In this document: positions 16,961 to 24,348 of the stretch, one piece after another | Position numbering within the stretch: position 1 is the stretch's first letter | Layout of the letters: each line of letters begins with the position of its first letter | DNA from: Micromonospora sp. WMMD1102 | GTDB taxonomy: Bacteria > Actinomycetota > Actinomycetes > Mycobacteriales > Micromonosporaceae | Length of the DNA: 64,000 nucleotides | Direction: 5' to 3' | Assembly (NCBI RefSeq): GCF_029626265.1 | Contig: NZ_JARUBN010000001.1 | Location: 4,278,001-4,342,000, forward strand | The notes under the pieces: model-generated | Seen by the model: only the letters and a program-made list of their open reading frames with translations | What the model was told of the DNA's origin: nothing | The model's database searches: none | Position numbers and translations under genes: made by a program

Positions 16961-17793
16961 TGCCCGACCGGTACCGCCTCGACGGCCCGCCCGGTGATCG
17001 GATCTTCGTTGCGGTGAGTCTGCCCGAGCGGCCCGCGGGTGACGATGTCGTGGTGATCTGCCCGCCCGTTCTCACCGACGCGCTGGTGACCTGTCGCAGT
17101 GAGGTGCTGCTCGGCCGGGCGCTCGCCGCCCGAGGCGTGACAGCCGTACGCCCGCACTACCGGGGCACCGGGCACAGTGAGGGCGATCAGCGGGAGGTCA
17201 CCTTCGAGAGCATGGTGTCCGACGTGACCCGGGTCGCGGCGGAGTTCGTCGGCCAGACCGGCGGTGCCCGGGTCGCCTTCGTCGGCACCCGGATCGGTGC
17301 GCTGGTTGCCGCCGAGGCGGCGCGGCGCAGTGCCTGCGCCCTGCTGCTCTGGGAACCCACGCACGAACCCGAGTCGTTCTTCCGGGAGGCGTTCCGGGCC
17401 TCGTTCGTGCGAGCCGCCGGCGCCACCCGACGGGAACGGGTGAAGGCCAGCGACCTGTTCGCGCGGCTGCGCGCCGGCCAGGACGTCGACGTGCTGGGGC
17501 ACGTCGTCACCGCGCGGCTCTATGCCAGCCTGACCGGCCGGTCACTGCGCGGATCGCTCCGCGCCACGGTCCTTCCGACGCTGCTGCTCGATCTCACCGG
17601 GACCGCGGTCGGCCACGAGCGGCTGCGGATGCTGGCCGGCGAGCTGACGGCGGCGGGGGGCGCGGTGGACACCGGCACCGAGCCGACCCGGCTGAACTGG
17701 TGGCTACTGGACCACGACTGGCCGGTACCGGATCGTCTCGTGGCGCGGTCGACCGGCTGGCTGGCCGACCGGCTGGCGCGGCGGGTGGCGTGA
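16960..17793 (+). CDS. Alpha/beta hydrolase-like protein with Thr at the nucleophile position
   Basis: A 277-residue protein of the alpha/beta hydrolase fold, similar in style to the hydrolases linked to exosortase-A loci. The N-terminal strand pattern (VVVICPPV, then VRPHYRGTGHSEGD near residue 67) is typical. The nucleophile elbow at about residue 107 reads GTRIGA, so Thr stands where Ser is expected. It may have altered chemistry or act as a binding protein. It forms a pair with the next gene through a GTGA overlap, and the next gene has Cys at the same place. Start by coupling to a TAATG leader ORF. Confidence 0.75.
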   Translation: MPDRYRLDGPPGDRIFVAVSLPERPAGDDVVVICPPVLTDALVTCRSEVLLGRALAARGVTAVRPHYRGTGHSEGDQREVTFESMVSDVTRVAAEFVGQTGGARVAFVGTRIGALVAAEAARRSACALLLWEPTHEPESFFREAFRASFVRAAGATRRERVKASDLFARLRAGQDVDVLGHVVTARLYASLTGRSLRGSLRATVLPTLLLDLTGTAVGHERLRMLAGELTAAGGAVDTGTEPTRLNWWLLDHDWPVPDRLVARSTGWLADRLARRVA

Positions 17794-18560
17794 CGGTGCC
17801 GCAGGTGCCGCCGACGCAGCACAGTGGAGTCGTCGAGGAGTTCTGTCTTCTCGACGGTGGCCCGTACCCGCTGTTCTCGGTGTTGTCGGTGCCGGCCGAC
17901 TGGTCCGGCGGGACCGGGGTGCTGCTGCTGCCCGGCGCCGGCATCTCCTCGGTCGGAAACGCACGCGTCTGGGTGGACGTCGCGCGCGAGCTGGCCGCCC
18001 ACGGCAGTCTGGCGCTACGGCTCGACGTCCACGGCGTCGGCGAGAGTGGCGGCACGGCGGACCCGGCCGACCCGCTCCGACCGCCCACCGCCGATGCCTG
18101 CGCGGCAGCGCGGCGGGTCCGCGAGCGCGGCGGCACCGATCTGGTGATCGTCGGCGAGTGTTTCGGGGCCCGAACCGCGCTCGACTGTGTCGGCCGGGTC
18201 GACGGGCTGCGTGGTCTCGTCCTACTCGTCCCGCCGTTGGGCACCGCCCGACCGGGCACACCCGGGTACGCGGCCGAGACCGTCGACCTGCTCGACAAGC
18301 TGGAGGCCGCCGTCCGCTCGGGCGTCCGTGTCGTCGTGGCGTACGGTCCGGACGACACCGACCGGGAGCCCTTCCTGTCGGCGGTGACGGAGCGATTCGG
18401 CACCGGTTTCCCACGTGCCCTACCGGCTCTGCTGATTCACTCGGCGACGACGAAGATACACGGAATCGCCAGTGTCGAGGCGCGGATGGCGGTGGGGGAG
18501 CTTGTGGTCGAGGCGGTGGCGTCGTCGGTGCCGCCCACTCCCCCGAGCGCGCGTTCTTGA
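17790..18560 (+). CDS. Alpha/beta hydrolase-like protein with Cys at the nucleophile position
   Basis: A 256-residue partner of the previous gene. GTG at 17790 overlaps the upstream stop as GTGA; earlier in-frame starts lie inside the neighbour. The fold marks are VLLLPGAGISSVGNARVW, then LRLDVHGVGESGG near residue 75. The elbow near 115 reads GECFGA, giving Cys in place of Ser, as in dienelactone hydrolase-like enzymes. A late LLIHSATTKIHG may carry the His. The pair resembles the hydrolase 1/hydrolase 2 duo known from exosortase-A-linked loci, which also carry an AMP ligase and an ACP. No exosortase is present in this window. Confidence 0.75.
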   Translation: MTVPQVPPTQHSGVVEEFCLLDGGPYPLFSVLSVPADWSGGTGVLLLPGAGISSVGNARVWVDVARELAAHGSLALRLDVHGVGESGGTADPADPLRPPTADACAAARRVRERGGTDLVIVGECFGARTALDCVGRVDGLRGLVLLVPPLGTARPGTPGYAAETVDLLDKLEAAVRSGVRVVVAYGPDDTDREPFLSAVTERFGTGFPRALPALLIHSATTKIHGIASVEARMAVGELVVEAVASSVPPTPPSARS

Positions 18561-18583
18561 CACGCATTGACCGCTGCTGATGG

Positions 18584-18613
18584 TTGCCTGGCGCGCTCGG
18601 GTCTGCCTATTCT
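18584..18613 (+). promoter_or_regulatory. Possible sigma-70-type promoter before the radical SAM operon
   Basis: TTGCCT at 18584-18589 and TATTCT at 18608-18613 are spaced 18 bp apart and lie about 40 bp before the small ORF at 18652. The match is moderate, and the call rests on position. Confidence 0.3.
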
Positions 18614-18651
18614 GAGGGCTCGCAGGTTTTCGGCACGTACGGGGGTACATC

Positions 18652-18738
18652 ATGGTTGGCACCCGCGTTCCTGCGCGGAACACAAACCAGTGCCAAGCAG
18701 AGTGTGTGAACGGCCGTGGGCATGCTTTCCTCGACTGA
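18652..18738 (+). CDS. Small ORF (28 residues) overlapping the radical SAM gene start
   Basis: ATG at 18652 follows GGGGGT by about six bases and opens a 28-codon frame that overlaps the start of the radical SAM gene in another frame. The peptide begins MVGTRVPARNTNQ and holds two Cys in QCQAECVNGRG. It could be a translation-coupling leader, a RiPP-like substrate or chance. The only support is the ribosome site and the overlap. Confidence 0.25.
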   Translation: MVGTRVPARNTNQCQAECVNGRGHAFLD

Positions 18739-19717
18739 GATCCGGGAGGCGATCCAGGCCAGCGCAGGTCGACAACAGGAGTTGTTCGAGGAGGCGCGCC
18801 GCGTCCGCGACGAGCACTTCGGGAAGACCGTGATCCTGCGCGGTGTAGTGGAAATCACCAACGTCTGCCGGGTCGACTGTGACTACTGTCCCATGCGGCG
18901 CGGCAACGCCCGCTACAACGACCGCTACGTGATGACCAGCGAGGACATCCTCAGTCGTGCCCGCGAGATACACGCCGCCGGTATTGACGTCATTCTCTTG
19001 CAGGGTGGGGAAACGCCACGGACACTCGCCGCGGTGACGAAGGCGATCCCGGCCATCAGGGAACTCTACGACAACCGCGTCGAGATCCTGCTCAACCTGG
19101 GAAACCTGGCCCGGGCCGAGTACGCCCGACTGCGGCGCGCCGGCGCGACGAGCTATATCCTCAAACACGAGACCAGCGACCCCCGGCTACACCTCCAGAT
19201 TCGCAAGGAGACTCTCGATTCACGGCTGCGTTGCATGCGGGACCTGCTGGACCTCGGCTTCAAGGTCGGCACCGGGCTCATCTCGGACCTGCCGGGACAG
19301 AGCCTCGACAGCATCGTCCAGGACATCGAGCTGGCCGGCCAACTCGGCGTCCACATGTGCAGTGTGAGCCCGTTCGTGCCCGCCCCGGACACACCGCTCG
19401 CGGACGCGCCGGCCGGCTCGCTCGACCTCGCCCTCAACGTCATCGCCTGCCTGCGGATCTGCTATCCGCACCTGCTCGTTCCGTCGGTGAGCGCGCTGGA
19501 GAAGGCGGACGCGGGCGGACAGTCGCGGGGCCTCGCCGCCGGCGCCAACGTGCTGACCGTCAACTTCACCGGCGACGCGGACCGTGGACGCTATCTCATC
19601 TACGGCAGGCAGCGGTACATCGTCCGGTTGCAGCACGTCCGGGACATCGTGGCCGGGGCCGGGTTGCGCACCCGCGGCTCGGTCTTCCTGCCCACCGGCG
19701 CCGGCCGCCGAGGGTGA
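18716..19717 (+). CDS. Radical SAM enzyme of the BioB/HydE type
   Basis: A 333-residue radical SAM enzyme. The cluster motif CRVDCDYC (Cx3Cx2C) is near residues 52-59, and the length and pattern (ILLQGGE, then YILKHETSDP and GLISDLPGQS) match the biotin synthase/HydE group. The C-terminal region would be the BATS-like part. There is no biotin operon nearby, so a role in tailoring the product of this locus is more likely than biotin synthesis. GTG at 18716 is used; ATG at 18722 would remove only two residues. It overlaps the next gene as GTGA. Confidence 0.87.
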   Translation: MGMLSSTEIREAIQASAGRQQELFEEARRVRDEHFGKTVILRGVVEITNVCRVDCDYCPMRRGNARYNDRYVMTSEDILSRAREIHAAGIDVILLQGGETPRTLAAVTKAIPAIRELYDNRVEILLNLGNLARAEYARLRRAGATSYILKHETSDPRLHLQIRKETLDSRLRCMRDLLDLGFKVGTGLISDLPGQSLDSIVQDIELAGQLGVHMCSVSPFVPAPDTPLADAPAGSLDLALNVIACLRICYPHLLVPSVSALEKADAGGQSRGLAAGANVLTVNFTGDADRGRYLIYGRQRYIVRLQHVRDIVAGAGLRTRGSVFLPTGAGRRG

Positions 19718-21018
19718 ACGGACACCCGATGAGCAGCGGCCGTCGGGACCTGGCCGTCCGCGTTCTCGACCGTGCGGCGCAGCGCACCGAACTGCTGCCC
19801 GAGGTCGACCGCCTGCGCGACCGGCTCGATACGGTCGGCGTACGGGCGGGCGACGTGGTGGCGTTGGAGGGTCTGCACGGCGGCGACGTACTGGTGGCCG
19901 CGCTTGCCGCCTGGCTGCTGGACGCGGTGCCGATGCCGTGCCGCAGTTGCCCGGACACCCCGGTCGGTCAGCGCGCCTTCCGACTCGGCACCGACCTGTG
20001 CGCCCCGCCACCGGCTCCGGGCCCACCGCCGGACGGGCTCGCCAGCACCGCCGTGTTACATCTCAGCTCCGGCAGCACCGATCGGCCGAAGATCGTCAAG
20101 CGCGGCGTGCCGAGCGTGCTGACGGAGTCCGATGGCTACGTCACCGGCCTGTCGCTCGATCCCACTCACCGGGTGCTCGTGCCGGTTCCGCTCACCCACT
20201 CGTACGGCTGGGGTGTCGCGATGAGCGCCATGCTCGGCGGCTGCGCGGTCGACGCCGCCCCGATGGTCCGACCCTCCACGGTGGCCAGGAAGATCGACAG
20301 CGGTGCGGCCACCGTGGTGGCGCTGACCGCACCGCTGGCCCGGCTACTTGCCGACACACCGCGCCGTCCCGGCTCGGGAGTGCTGCGCCGCGCCATCGTC
20401 GGTGCCGGGCAGGTCGGTGACGAGCTGGACGCGGCCTTCGCCAGCCGGTTCGGTGTGCACCTGACCCGTGGCTACGGCAGCACGGAGACCGGCGGGACGT
20501 TCATCGGAGACCGGGGCATCGGGCGGCCCGTCGCCGGGGTCGAGATCCTGCACCCGCCCCCTGGCGTACGTGGAGAGCTGCGGCTGCGCCTGGCCGCGCC
20601 GGTCGAGGGCTATCTGGGGGCAGCGACACCGCCGAGTCGGGAGTGGCGCACCGGTGACCTCGTGCACCGCGACGGCGAGGTGGTGCACTTCGTCGAACGG
20701 CTCCGGCCGGCACTGCGGGTCAACGGGCGGTTCGTCGACGCATACCACCTCGAACGCCTGCTGCGCGGTGTTCCCGGCGTCGAGGCGGTGTATCTGCTGG
20801 CGATGGCCGACCCGACGGCCCCGGAGATCGAGACTCTGTACGCCATGGTCGCCGGCACCGGGGCGAGCGGTGCCGACATCGACGCCCACCTCGCGGAGCT
20901 GCCGGACGGTGTCCCGGCTCCCCGGGTGGTGCGCTGCGCCAGGCTGCCGCGCGACGCCGTCGGCAAGCCCGACCGGGAGCGGATCGCCGCGCTGGTTCGG
21001 GGAGGAGCTGCCGGATGA
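19714..21018 (+). CDS. Compact AMP-forming acyl/aminoacyl ligase
   Basis: A 434-residue member of the AMP-binding family, shorter than the usual 500-550. The A3 loop reads HLSSGSTDRPK near residue 115, A5 is GYGSTETGG near 255, A7 is TGDLV near 315 and the A10 lysine is in VGKPDR near the end. It probably activates an acid and loads it onto the carrier encoded next to it. The substrate is not readable from the pocket by eye. GTG at 19714 overlaps the upstream stop; ATG at 19729 is an alternative. The gene ends in an ATGA overlap with the ACP gene. Confidence 0.87.
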   Translation: MNGHPMSSGRRDLAVRVLDRAAQRTELLPEVDRLRDRLDTVGVRAGDVVALEGLHGGDVLVAALAAWLLDAVPMPCRSCPDTPVGQRAFRLGTDLCAPPPAPGPPPDGLASTAVLHLSSGSTDRPKIVKRGVPSVLTESDGYVTGLSLDPTHRVLVPVPLTHSYGWGVAMSAMLGGCAVDAAPMVRPSTVARKIDSGAATVVALTAPLARLLADTPRRPGSGVLRRAIVGAGQVGDELDAAFASRFGVHLTRGYGSTETGGTFIGDRGIGRPVAGVEILHPPPGVRGELRLRLAAPVEGYLGAATPPSREWRTGDLVHRDGEVVHFVERLRPALRVNGRFVDAYHLERLLRGVPGVEAVYLLAMADPTAPEIETLYAMVAGTGASGADIDAHLAELPDGVPAPRVVRCARLPRDAVGKPDRERIAALVRGGAAG

Positions 21019-21323
21019 GCCCGGACGACGCGCGGCTGCGCGCATGCGAACACCTGGTCGCCACGGCGGTGGTGGACGCCCTGGCCGGCGAAGGGACTGC
21101 CCGGGTCTCGGTTGCCGCGCTACTCGCCGACGCCGAGCTCCGGTCCACCGACTTCGCCCTGCTGGGGCTGGGTTCACTCGACTGGATGCAGGTGGCGACC
21201 CGGCTGGAATCGGAGACCGGCGTCGAGCTCGACGACGAGGTGCTGACGGACCCGGGGCGCCGCTGCCTGCTGGGCTGGTCGGGTTGCCTCTTCACGGCCG
21301 GAGCCCTGGTCGGCACGGCGTGA
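21015..21323 (+). CDS. Acyl carrier protein partner of the AMP ligase
   Basis: A 102-residue carrier-like protein directly coupled to the AMP ligase by ATGA. The expected phosphopantetheine Ser is in LGSLDWMQ, a good helix II site, followed by ETGVELDDEVLTDPG. The C-terminal 15 residues are more hydrophobic than in normal ACPs (CLFTAGALVGTA). Confidence 0.8.
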   Translation: MSPDDARLRACEHLVATAVVDALAGEGTARVSVAALLADAELRSTDFALLGLGSLDWMQVATRLESETGVELDDEVLTDPGRRCLLGWSGCLFTAGALVGTA

Positions 21324-21423
21324 CCCACGGATCGACGGACAGCGTGCGACACTGCGTGGCGGCAGCCACGCAGGGCACCTCCGCCAACGGCTTCTCCAGC
21401 GACGAAAGGGTGCGCCAACCGCC

Positions 21424-22020
21424 ATGTCGAATCGCGGAACCGACAGCCACACGACCGAGGCCCACCTGCCGGACCTGGTCTCCGCGGCCGTGGCGCTGGC
21501 CGTCGAACTGGACTTTCCGAACTCGTGTCGGATCGAGCAGGGCCGCCTGCTGCACGCGCTGGCGGCCGGTGCGAGCGGACGGATCGGCGAGACCGGCACG
21601 GGGTGCGGGGTGGGACTCGCCTGGCTGGTCTCCGGTGCGCGCCCAGGGGTGCGGGTGGTCAGTGTCGAGCGCGACGCGGAACGCGCCGAGCGGGCCGGCA
21701 AGCTCTTCGCGGAGATGCCCGACGTGACGATCATCCGCGCCGACTGGACGGCCATCAACGACCACGGTCCGTTCGACCTGCTGGTGGTCGACGGCGGCGG
21801 CAACGGCAAGAAGGGTGGTGCCGTCGACCCGGAGCGGATGCTCACCCCGGGCGGTGTGCTCGTCATCGACGACTTCACCCCGCTTCGCGAATGGCCGCCG
21901 ACGCACGAGGGCGCACCCGACCGGGCCCGGTTGTCCTGGCTGGAGCATCCGGCGCTGCTGGCCACCGAGATACGGCTGGCCCCGGACTTGTCGACGGTCG
22001 TCGCGGTGCGGCGGCCCTGA
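21424..22020 (+). CDS. SAM-dependent methyltransferase-like protein
   Basis: A 198-residue protein with a Rossmann SAM-binding pattern. Motif I reads GETGTGCGVGLAWL near residues 56-69, an acidic SVERD follows near 80 and FDLLVVDGGG near 118. It resembles caffeoyl-CoA O-methyltransferase-type enzymes. The 100 bp before it contain no gene and hold a GAAAGG ribosome site. It overlaps the next gene by one base (TGATG). The substrate is unknown; the product of this locus is the likely target. Confidence 0.75.
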   Translation: MSNRGTDSHTTEAHLPDLVSAAVALAVELDFPNSCRIEQGRLLHALAAGASGRIGETGTGCGVGLAWLVSGARPGVRVVSVERDAERAERAGKLFAEMPDVTIIRADWTAINDHGPFDLLVVDGGGNGKKGGAVDPERMLTPGGVLVIDDFTPLREWPPTHEGAPDRARLSWLEHPALLATEIRLAPDLSTVVAVRRP

Positions 22021-22829
22021 TGTCCCGGGTCGACGTCGCCACCGTGGTCGGGCTGCTCGAACGGCTGCGTGACGCCGCGCCGGGCGCCGCCGGTCAACAC
22101 GTCGACAGCGGTTCTCCTCCACCGCGACCCGCGTCGCCGGGAGCCGCCGAGCCGGTCGCGCGGGCCATTCTGGCAACCCTCGGATACCAGGTGAGCGACG
22201 GCCCGATCCACAGCCCGCAGGGGCGGTCCTGCGGGATGTTCTCCCGACGCCTGGCGCATGTGCGGATCGACCTCACGGCGCGCGATCCGGCCGACCACCC
22301 GGCCGCGGTCGTCTGTCACGAGGCGGCGCACTGCGTCGACGAGGGCCCGTACGACTTCGACCACCCCTGGCCGAAGACCGCCGAGCAGCGGGACCAGGCG
22401 GTACGCGCCCAGCTCGTGGCGTGCCTGAGCAGTCACCTGTTCGTGCGCGGCGAGCTGGGTGTCGAGCCTGGCCCGGGACAGCTCGCCCTGGCCGGCCACA
22501 TGGTGCGGGCCCTGGTCGACGGCTCCGGCCTGGCGCCCGGCGACGCCCACGAGATCGCCGGCCGGGTCGAGGCGGTGACCCGGACGCTACGGGCGGCGCT
22601 GTCCGCCCCGCCCTGGGTCGAGAGGCCGACCCGAGAGGTGGCGGTCGACCGGGGGCGCGGCGTCATGTGGCTCTCCATCGGCCCGGCGGCCGGCACCGCA
22701 CCGCCGCCCTCGGCCCCGGCGGCGTTGGCGGCGACACTGAGCCGGCGGGCGCAGCGCAGGTTCGCCGACGATCCACGCTTCACCACGGAGCTGGACCGGT
22801 CCCGACCGGTCGCCGCGACGACCGACTGA
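22020..22829 (+). CDS. Unknown protein with HEAAH metalloprotease-like motif
   Basis: A 269-residue protein I do not recognise as a whole. It has CHEAAHCVDEG near residue 99, an HExxH zinc site as in small metallopeptidases of the ImmA/IrrE or ArdC type. The N-terminal 60 residues are Pro/Ala-rich. A Pro/Ala-rich break also lies at about 222-235. It starts at ATG coupled to the methyltransferase stop. In this setting it could be a peptidase that trims a peptide substrate. The third zinc ligand is not obvious. Confidence 0.6.
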   Translation: MSRVDVATVVGLLERLRDAAPGAAGQHVDSGSPPPRPASPGAAEPVARAILATLGYQVSDGPIHSPQGRSCGMFSRRLAHVRIDLTARDPADHPAAVVCHEAAHCVDEGPYDFDHPWPKTAEQRDQAVRAQLVACLSSHLFVRGELGVEPGPGQLALAGHMVRALVDGSGLAPGDAHEIAGRVEAVTRTLRAALSAPPWVERPTREVAVDRGRGVMWLSIGPAAGTAPPPSAPAALAATLSRRAQRRFADDPRFTTELDRSRPVAATTD

Positions 22830-22944
22830 CTGACTGCCGGTCCGCCGCACCGCCGGCAGTGCGATGCCTGGACAAGTCGTGAAAGATATACATAACATAG
22901 ACGTCCGACAGTGTCTTTGGCTGGCACGACGACGGGGGCGTGCG

Positions 22945-24348
22945 ATGGCTGTGACAGCACAGGTCCACCACGACCAGGTCCGGCAGCGGATGGACGGATT
23001 CGGTTTCTGTCAGGCCTTCCAACGCGCCAATCTGCTGCGCGGCTCCGAAGGGCTCTCGCCCGAGCAGTGCCGCGAGATTCTGGACCTGTTCTTTCGCGCC
23101 GACGTGGGTGCCGGGCTGTCGATCCTGCGGCTGGGCATCGGCTCCACCACCGCGGGGCAGGAGGGGCCCATGCGATCCATCGCGCCGACCGATCCGGGCG
23201 GGCCGGACAAGCCGCTGAAGTACGAGTGGGACGGCGACGACCACGGGCAGGTGTGGCTGGCGCAGCAGGCCGTACGGTACGGCGTACGGCGGTTCTTCGC
23301 CAATGCGTGGAGCGCGCCGGGGTACATGCTGCACAACGGCAGCGATGTCGGGGACGGCGTGGTCCGCGGGATGCCCGGCACCTCCCCCGAGGACGGTGAC
23401 TGGCGCGCGACGTACGCCGAATACCTCCTGCAGTACGTGCGGTTCTACCGCGAGTGCGGTGTCGAAATCACCGATCTCGGTTTCGCCAACGAGCCCGATC
23501 TGCTCCTCAACATGCCGGACCATGTCGTGCATTACGCATTGATGCGGTTGGAGCCGCACCACGTCGTCGACTTCGTCAAGGTGTTGGGCCCGGCCATCGA
23601 AAGGTCCGGCCTGCCGCTGTCGCTGGTCAGTTGCGACGCGATGACCTGGCAGCAGCAGGCGGCCTACACCGCGGCGGTGGAGGCCGACCCGGAGGCGGCC
23701 CGCTGGGTCGACATACACGCCGGTCACAACTACCGGACCCGCGCCCGCTGGCCGTTGCCGACGAAACGGCAAACCTGGATGTCGGAGTGGGACCCGGACG
23801 TCAACCTGCGGGTGGGCGTGTGGAACGACCGGTGGGACAGCGACCGGCGGTGTGACGGCATCCGGCTCGCCGAGGACATCAACGACGCGCTCACCATGGC
23901 CGAGGTCGGCGGCTACCTGTACTGGTTCGGCATCTCGACGGGTCCGACCCGGGCGCTGATCCAGGCCGACGGCACCGACTACCACGTCTCGAAGCGGTTC
24001 TGGGCGGTCGCCGCGTACAGCCGCTTCATCCGGCCGGGGGCGCACCGGATCGACGCCGAGGTGTCCGGGGCCGACACGGTGAAGGTGTCGGCGTTCCAGA
24101 ACCCCGACGGTGGAACGATCGTCAACCTGCTGAACCTCGACACCACCCCGATCGACGTCGGCCTGGACCTCGGCGCAACGGACCCGGCGACGCTGCGCAC
24201 GTGGTTGACCGACGAGAGCCACGATCTCGCGGCCACCGGTACCCGGCCGGCGTCCACGGCGCTACCACTGCCGCCCCGGTCGCTGACCACCGTCCTGCTT
24301 GAAGCGGAGCCCGCAGGCCGGGACCGGCGCCCGGGTCCGACTCGGTGA
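22945..24348 (+). CDS. Cytosolic GH30-like glycosidase
   Basis: A 467-residue GH30 family protein without a signal peptide. The acid/base Glu is in FANEPDLL near residue 187, and the nucleophile Glu is in WMSEWD near 278. MDGFGFCQAFQRANLL near residue 13 matches the family start, and the C-terminal beta domain ends near LTTVLLE. It is a different type from the secreted GH30 at 3394. ATG at 22945 has GGGGGC before it; the AT-rich stretch at 22885-22905 (ATATACATAACATAG) may hold its promoter. It overlaps the first ABC gene by GTGA. A likely job is removing a sugar from an intermediate inside the cell, as in delayed self-activation schemes; this is inference. Confidence 0.82.
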   Translation: MAVTAQVHHDQVRQRMDGFGFCQAFQRANLLRGSEGLSPEQCREILDLFFRADVGAGLSILRLGIGSTTAGQEGPMRSIAPTDPGGPDKPLKYEWDGDDHGQVWLAQQAVRYGVRRFFANAWSAPGYMLHNGSDVGDGVVRGMPGTSPEDGDWRATYAEYLLQYVRFYRECGVEITDLGFANEPDLLLNMPDHVVHYALMRLEPHHVVDFVKVLGPAIERSGLPLSLVSCDAMTWQQQAAYTAAVEADPEAARWVDIHAGHNYRTRARWPLPTKRQTWMSEWDPDVNLRVGVWNDRWDSDRRCDGIRLAEDINDALTMAEVGGYLYWFGISTGPTRALIQADGTDYHVSKRFWAVAAYSRFIRPGAHRIDAEVSGADTVKVSAFQNPDGGTIVNLLNLDTTPIDVGLDLGATDPATLRTWLTDESHDLAATGTRPASTALPLPPRSLTTVLLEAEPAGRDRRPGPTR

